From: SHLQ01 sp964441145
GTDB taxonomy: Bacteria > Actinomycetota > Acidimicrobiia > Acidimicrobiales > SHLQ01
Assembly: GCA_964441145.1 (NCBI GenBank)
Contig: CAYTUB010000032.1
Location: forward strand, 1-31,520
Direction: 5' to 3'
Length of the DNA stretch: 31,520 bases
Shown: positions 28,070-31,520 of the stretch, piece by piece
Position numbering within the stretch: position 1 is the first letter of the stretch
Layout of the letters: each line of letters begins with the position of its first letter
The notes under the pieces: generated by a model
Databases searched by the model: none
The model's input: only the letters and a program-made list of their open reading frames with translations
Told to the model about the DNA's origin: nothing
Position numbers and translations under genes: made by a program

Positions 28070-29575
28070 GTGGGATTGCGTGGTTGGCGACTTCTGTTTT
28101 TTGCGTCGTTGATGACGATCGCTGGCGTCATCGTCATTGCGTCAAATTCGACTCCCGCAGGCGCGTCGGTCGGGCATCCGAGCTTGGCGCCTGACGGTCC
28201 GCGGCGGGACACACCGATCGTTCTCGACGGCGCCGTGTACACCAGCGTCCAGCTGCACGACCGTGTCATTGTTGGCGGCGATTTTTCCCAGGTTCAAATC
28301 ACAAGGGATGGGCCCATCGTCGAACGCGACAACCTCTTTGCCTATGACATCAACTCGGGGGAGATCATCGAAGAGTTTGCCGATGCCGATGGCCCGGTGC
28401 TCGATATGGTGTCCGACCCCGAAGGTAACGCTGTGTACCTTGGCGGTGCGTTCACCCAAATCGATGAGCAGTTCGAGATCCGGGTCGCAAAGGTCGGCTA
28501 CGAGGGCGCCCTTGACCCAACCTTCAGGGCCAATGCCTCAGCCCAGGTTCAGTCGGTCGATATCCACGACAACGTGCTGTACCTCGGCGGTTCTTTCACG
28601 ACCCTCAACGGTCAAACGCACGACCAAATCGGTGCCGTCGACGCAACGACCGGCGAAACCATTGAAGCCTTCGATATTGCGGTGATTGGTGCCCTTGGGG
28701 TCGATAGCAAGTCGGTAAGGACCGTCGAAGTCCTTCCCGATGGGCAGCGCCTGCTCGTGCTCTTTGCCGGGAGGAGCCTGGTCGACGGCCTCGGGACCCA
28801 CGACCGCTATGGCATTGGTTTCATCGACCTCAACACGTACACCGTCACGCCCTGGCGGACGCAGTGGTATGAATTTGCCCATCCGCGGTGCAACTCCTCA
28901 AATCTGCTGCTCGAAGACGCAGCCGTCAGCCCCGACGGTACACACTTCGTCGTGGGAGAAAGAGGAGGCTTCATCTGTGACAAGATCATCTCGTTTGATA
29001 CGACCGACGACGGCGTGAACGATCCTCGGTGGGTCACCGCAGCCCATGATTCGGTGTTCTCGGTAGAGATCACCAACCATGCGGTGTACGCCGGCGGCCA
29101 CTTCTGTTACGTGCGAGCCGAAGGGCCAGTCCCCACGAGCGAAGCTCCCGTGTTCAACTGGCAAAACAAACCCGCGGAATGCGACATCGCCTTCGGAAAC
29201 GACGACATCGAAGACTTCGCGGCCCGACAACAGCTCGCGGCCCTTGACCCGTTGACCGGCGAGGTTCTCGATTGGAACCCAACGAGTAACGCAGCCACAG
29301 CTGTCTACGACATCGAAGCCATCGACCGAGGCCTGCTGATTGGCCAGGACAACGACCGCATCAACCAGATCCGCACCGGTCGACATGGCTTTCTTGACTT
29401 CGGAGTGGAGGACGAGATCCCACCACCCGAGGACGAGGTCCCACCACCCGAGGACGAGATCCCACCACCCGACGACGTGGGAAGGTTCATCAAAGATCCG
29501 GCCGCCGTTAAGCGAGTCGCGCTTCTAGAAAGCCTGTGGGAGCGACTGGCCATGCTCGTGTGGTTCACCCGCTAG
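28070..29575 (+). CDS. Secreted delta-60-type beta-propeller protein, short paralog
   Basis: From GTG 28070 the product has 501 residues. It starts with a signal peptide (MGLRGWRLLFFASLMTIAGVIVIA, cleavage probably after PAGAS). The propeller (about 45-450) is closely similar along its length to that of the upstream paralog: RRDTPIVLDG, then VERDNLFAYDINSGEIIEEF, NVLYLGGSFTTLNG, PWRTQWYEFAHPRC and VYAGGHFCYV. It lacks the FN3-like and lectin domains. Instead a three-times repeated acidic/Pro linker (DEIPPPE, 21-bp DNA period, about 29410-29473) leads to a 30-residue helical tail (DPAAVKRVALLESLWERLAML). The frame is open upstream to 27905, but only the GTG at 28070 gives a normal signal peptide. 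No Shine-Dalgarno is seen. Function is likely the same scaffold without the glycan-binding part. Confidence 0.8.
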   Translation: MGLRGWRLLFFASLMTIAGVIVIASNSTPAGASVGHPSLAPDGPRRDTPIVLDGAVYTSVQLHDRVIVGGDFSQVQITRDGPIVERDNLFAYDINSGEIIEEFADADGPVLDMVSDPEGNAVYLGGAFTQIDEQFEIRVAKVGYEGALDPTFRANASAQVQSVDIHDNVLYLGGSFTTLNGQTHDQIGAVDATTGETIEAFDIAVIGALGVDSKSVRTVEVLPDGQRLLVLFAGRSLVDGLGTHDRYGIGFIDLNTYTVTPWRTQWYEFAHPRCNSSNLLLEDAAVSPDGTHFVVGERGGFICDKIISFDTTDDGVNDPRWVTAAHDSVFSVEITNHAVYAGGHFCYVRAEGPVPTSEAPVFNWQNKPAECDIAFGNDDIEDFAARQQLAALDPLTGEVLDWNPTSNAATAVYDIEAIDRGLLIGQDNDRINQIRTGRHGFLDFGVEDEIPPPEDEVPPPEDEIPPPDDVGRFIKDPAAVKRVALLESLWERLAMLVWFTR

Positions 29576-29618
29576 CTGCGCTCAGGCTGCGAACGGCAAC
29601 CGTCGACACACGCGGGGT

Positions 29619-29837
29619 CTATGTCCTGCCCCACGTACGTCGGGGAAGCGGCCGATCGTTCCAGCGCCGAAGGCCAAACCGCCAGCGCGCATCAACATCG
29701 ATATCAGTTGACGCCACCGCTACAGGCTGAGGCCACGCGGTATCGAGAGCAGCCGCGATCGCCGCCAAGGTCTCGTCATCTGGAGTCGGAGAAATATCCC
29801 CAATCCGGAAGCGGGCGGAAACTCCCTCATCGCTCAC
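29619..29837 (-). CDS. Acyl-CoA carboxylase epsilon-type subunit
   Basis: A 72-residue protein. The first part has RFRIGDISPTPDDETLAAIAAAL (about residues 9-31) as overlapping pieces, matching the small actinobacterial ACC/PCC epsilon family, where GxPTxEExAAxxA is followed by a variable stretch and a C-terminal Trp/Arg-rich end (here WRFGLRRWNDRPLPRRTW). These subunits hold the biotin-carboxylase and carboxyltransferase subunits together. Its GTG overlaps the TGA of the beta-subunit gene (GTGA, 29834-29837), so translation is coupled. Without that context a call this short would be weak. Confidence 0.75.
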   Translation of the reverse strand: MSDEGVSARFRIGDISPTPDDETLAAIAAALDTAWPQPVAVASTDIDVDARWRFGLRRWNDRPLPRRTWGRT

Positions 29838-31390
29838 AGTGGCACGTTTCCGTGCTTGCGTTCAGGGACGCGCTCCTGCTTGCTCTCCAGAAGACGGAAG
29901 GCACCAACAACCGCCTTACGGGTGTCGGCAGGATCGATGACCGCGTCGATATATCCACGCTCGGCGGCGATGTAGGGATTCGCGGTCTTCTCGGTGTATT
30001 CAGCAACGAGCTCCGCTCGCTTTGCATCGGGGTCGGCCGCCTGTTGCAGCTCACGACGGTTGAGAACCTCAACAGCACCCTGTGGACCCATCACCGCCAT
30101 CTCTGCCGTCGGCCAGGCAAAGCTCATGTCGGAACCAACGGCCTTGGAGTCCATCACGAGGAAGGCTCCTCCGTAGGCCTTGCGGGTAATCACTTGCACC
30201 CGCGGCACGGTTGCCTCGCAGTAGGCGTAGAGCAACTTTGCGCCGTGGCGAATGATGCCTCCGTGCTCTTGATCGACACCCGGGAGGAATCCAGGAACAT
30301 CACAAAAGGTCAGCAGCGGGATGTTGAAAGCGTCGCACGTCCGGACGAATCGACCCGCCTTCTCCGCGGAGTTGATGTCGAGAACGCCAGCGAACACCTT
30401 CGGCTGGTTGCCGACCACGCCAATGGTCTTGCCATCGATGCGGGCGAACCCGCAGACAATGTTTTGTGCCCAATTCGGGAAGTACTCCATGAAGTCGCCG
30501 TCGTCGACAACCTCTCGGATCACGTCGACCATGTCGTAGGGCTGGTTGGAGTTGTCCGGGAGAATGTCTCGAAGCGACGGGCAGTCACGTTCGGCTTCGT
30601 CGGTTGGTTCTACATCTGGGGGCGCCGACAGGTTGTTCGATGGCAAGTAGCTCAATAGCACCTTCACCTGATCGAGCACATCTTCTTCGCTCGCACCAGT
30701 GAACGTAGCTACGCCCGACTTGGACGAATGCGATTTTGCGCCGCCGAGCTCCTCGAGGGTTACCTCTTCACCGGTCACCGTCTTGACCACATCGGGTCCG
30801 GTGATGAACATGTGGCTCTTCTCGCGAACCATAAAGATGAAGTCCGTCATCGCCGGGCTGTACACGGCACCGCCAGCACATGGGCCAAGGATGACGCTGA
30901 TTTGGGGGATGACGCCAGATGCCTGCACGTTGCGGTAGAAAATGCCGCCGTAGGCGTCGAGACTCACGACACCCTCTTGGATGCGAGCGCCCGCGCCGTC
31001 GTTGAGACCAATCATCGGTGCTCCGACGCTGGCGGCGAGGTCCATCACCTTGTGGATCTTCTCGGCGAACACCTCGCCCAACGCTCCACCAAAGACGGTG
31101 AAGTCTTGGGCGAACAAGAAGACCTTTCGTCCGTCGATGGTTCCCCAGCCGGTCACGACACCGTCGGTGTAGGGACGATCCTCAATGCCGCTGTCGTGGG
31201 CTCGGTGTCGGGCCAACATGTCGAGTTCGTGGAAGGAACCCGGGTCGAGCAGGTACGCAATGCGCTCGCGGGCGAGCATCTTTCCCTTGGAGCGCTGGCG
31301 CTCCACGGACCGTTCTGAACCTGCGTGGCGAGCCTCTTCTTGGCGCCGTTCGAGATCGGCTATTCGGTCACTCATCGACTGCTGCGACAT
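29834..31390 (-). CDS. Acyl-CoA carboxylase beta (carboxyltransferase) subunit, propionyl-CoA type
   Basis: A 518-residue carboxyltransferase that moves CO2 from biotin to acetyl-, propionyl- or another acyl-CoA. Typical motifs include RIAYLLDPGSFHELD, DGVVTGWGTIDGR, FAQDFTVFGGALGE, GLNDGAGARIQEGV (acyl-CoA pocket), ILGPCAGGAVYSPAMTDF, MFITGPDVVKTVTGE and, in the second half, GVVGNQP, FCDVPGFLPGVDQE, TRKAYGGAFLVMDSK and FAWPTAEMAVMGPQGAVEVL. It is the 520-residue single-chain form. The ATG at 31388-31390 is chosen; an upstream in-frame ATG at 31447 would add an atypical tail, and a second ATG (31375) is possible. The biotinylated alpha subunit is not in the window. Confidence 0.93.
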   Translation of the reverse strand: MSQQSMSDRIADLERRQEEARHAGSERSVERQRSKGKMLARERIAYLLDPGSFHELDMLARHRAHDSGIEDRPYTDGVVTGWGTIDGRKVFLFAQDFTVFGGALGEVFAEKIHKVMDLAASVGAPMIGLNDGAGARIQEGVVSLDAYGGIFYRNVQASGVIPQISVILGPCAGGAVYSPAMTDFIFMVREKSHMFITGPDVVKTVTGEEVTLEELGGAKSHSSKSGVATFTGASEEDVLDQVKVLLSYLPSNNLSAPPDVEPTDEAERDCPSLRDILPDNSNQPYDMVDVIREVVDDGDFMEYFPNWAQNIVCGFARIDGKTIGVVGNQPKVFAGVLDINSAEKAGRFVRTCDAFNIPLLTFCDVPGFLPGVDQEHGGIIRHGAKLLYAYCEATVPRVQVITRKAYGGAFLVMDSKAVGSDMSFAWPTAEMAVMGPQGAVEVLNRRELQQAADPDAKRAELVAEYTEKTANPYIAAERGYIDAVIDPADTRKAVVGAFRLLESKQERVPERKHGNVPL

Positions 31391-31398
31391 GGTTGGAC

Positions 31399-31404
31399 AG
31401 GCTA
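31399..31404 (-). promoter_or_regulatory. -10-like box before the carboxyltransferase gene
   Basis: Minus-strand TAGCCT, 8 nt before the ATG at 31390. There is no close Shine-Dalgarno, so a near-leaderless start is possible. Confidence 0.35.
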
Positions 31405-31450
31405 CTCCGTCTGGCCGAAAACGAAGAAGGCGCCCGCCCGAGAACATAAG

Positions 31451-31520
31451 GCGGCTAAGCCTTCACAATCCGCAGAGCACACCGAGCGAAGCGAATGGGC
31501 GAGTGCGGCGAATCATTGCT
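31451..31520. repeat. Diverged partial copy of the 140-bp repeat at the right edge
   Basis: GCGGCTAAGCCTTCACAATC continues into CGCAGAGCAC-ACCGAGCGAAGCGAA and GCGAGTGCGGCGAATC, the same order as in the 5.8-6.6 kb copies. It lacks exactly the 17-bp palindrome: the other copies read GCGAG-palindrome-TGCGGCGAAT and this one reads GCGAG-TGCGGCGAAT. It runs off the window end. Confidence 0.8.

Noticed and set aside
1..31520. tRNA or rRNA genes
   Set aside because: No cloverleaf with a TTCRANYC-type arm or rRNA-like stretch was noticed while reading intergenic regions. A dedicated tRNA scan was not possible.

Overview
The window looks like chromosomal DNA of a moderately high-GC actinobacterium. 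It best fits the class Acidimicrobiia (marine or freshwater Ilumatobacter-like lineages), but this is inferred from gene content and style and no marker gene was tested. Supporting signs are an actinobacterial-type acyl-CoA carboxylase beta + epsilon pair, a RamB/ScfR-type regulator, an actinobacterial aspartokinase with an internal beta-subunit start, and many starts that look leaderless (a TANNNT box 6-8 nt upstream of ATG/GTG). No phage, IS element, CRISPR array, tRNA or rRNA was seen.

Layout. 1-2 kb, minus strand: the 5' end of glnS, a His-box fatty-acid hydroxylase-type membrane protein, and a short protein that looks like a truncated malate synthase. The last is divergent from a ScfR/RamB-type regulator (2.1-3.5 kb, plus) across a near-perfect inverted repeat. 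3.6-5.4 kb, plus: an unrecognised protein and an MpaB-type (DUF2236) oxygenase. 5.4-13.6 kb, minus: FKBP, a 140-bp tandem repeat array, a small MazG-like pyrophosphohydrolase, another repeat copy, asd, a TPR-like/GGDEF diguanylate cyclase, gcvP and gcvT, the last headed by a tandem glycine riboswitch. 13.8-14.7 kb: a TetR regulator behind two tandem palindromic operators. 14.7-17.7 kb: a membrane-anchored Pro/Thr-rich secreted protein divergent from a membrane HD-GYP protein. 17.7-20.7 kb: lysC (minus) divergent from a 31-aa membrane peptide, then aat and a membrane protein with a degenerate GGDEF domain. 20.7-21.0 kb: a gene-free mosaic of short repeats. 21.0-25.4 kb: an SLC12-type cation-chloride cotransporter, a flavodoxin-family reductase and a Gfo/Idh/MocA oxidoreductase. 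25.5-29.6 kb: two paralogous secreted delta-60-type beta-propeller proteins, the first with duplicated FN3-like modules and an F-type lectin domain. Between them lies a ~65-bp copied fragment of the Gfo/Idh gene. 29.6-31.4 kb, minus: the acyl-CoA carboxylase epsilon and beta subunits in translational overlap. A further repeat copy runs off the right end.

How it fits together. Most genes are housekeeping: aspartate-family amino acids (lysC, asd), glycine cleavage (gcvT, gcvP; gcvH is not here), tRNA charging, N-end rule, and acyl-CoA carboxylation. Three proteins belong to cyclic-di-GMP families. The most unusual material is (a) the malate-synthase-like remnant next to a glyoxylate/short-chain-acyl-type regulator, (b) the propeller/lectin paralog pair with its Gfo/Idh fragment, and (c) an interspersed repeat family with a 17-bp palindrome that is cleanly present in some copies and absent in another, and whose ends coincide with stop codons. 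All homology statements come from reading motifs by eye; no database search was possible.
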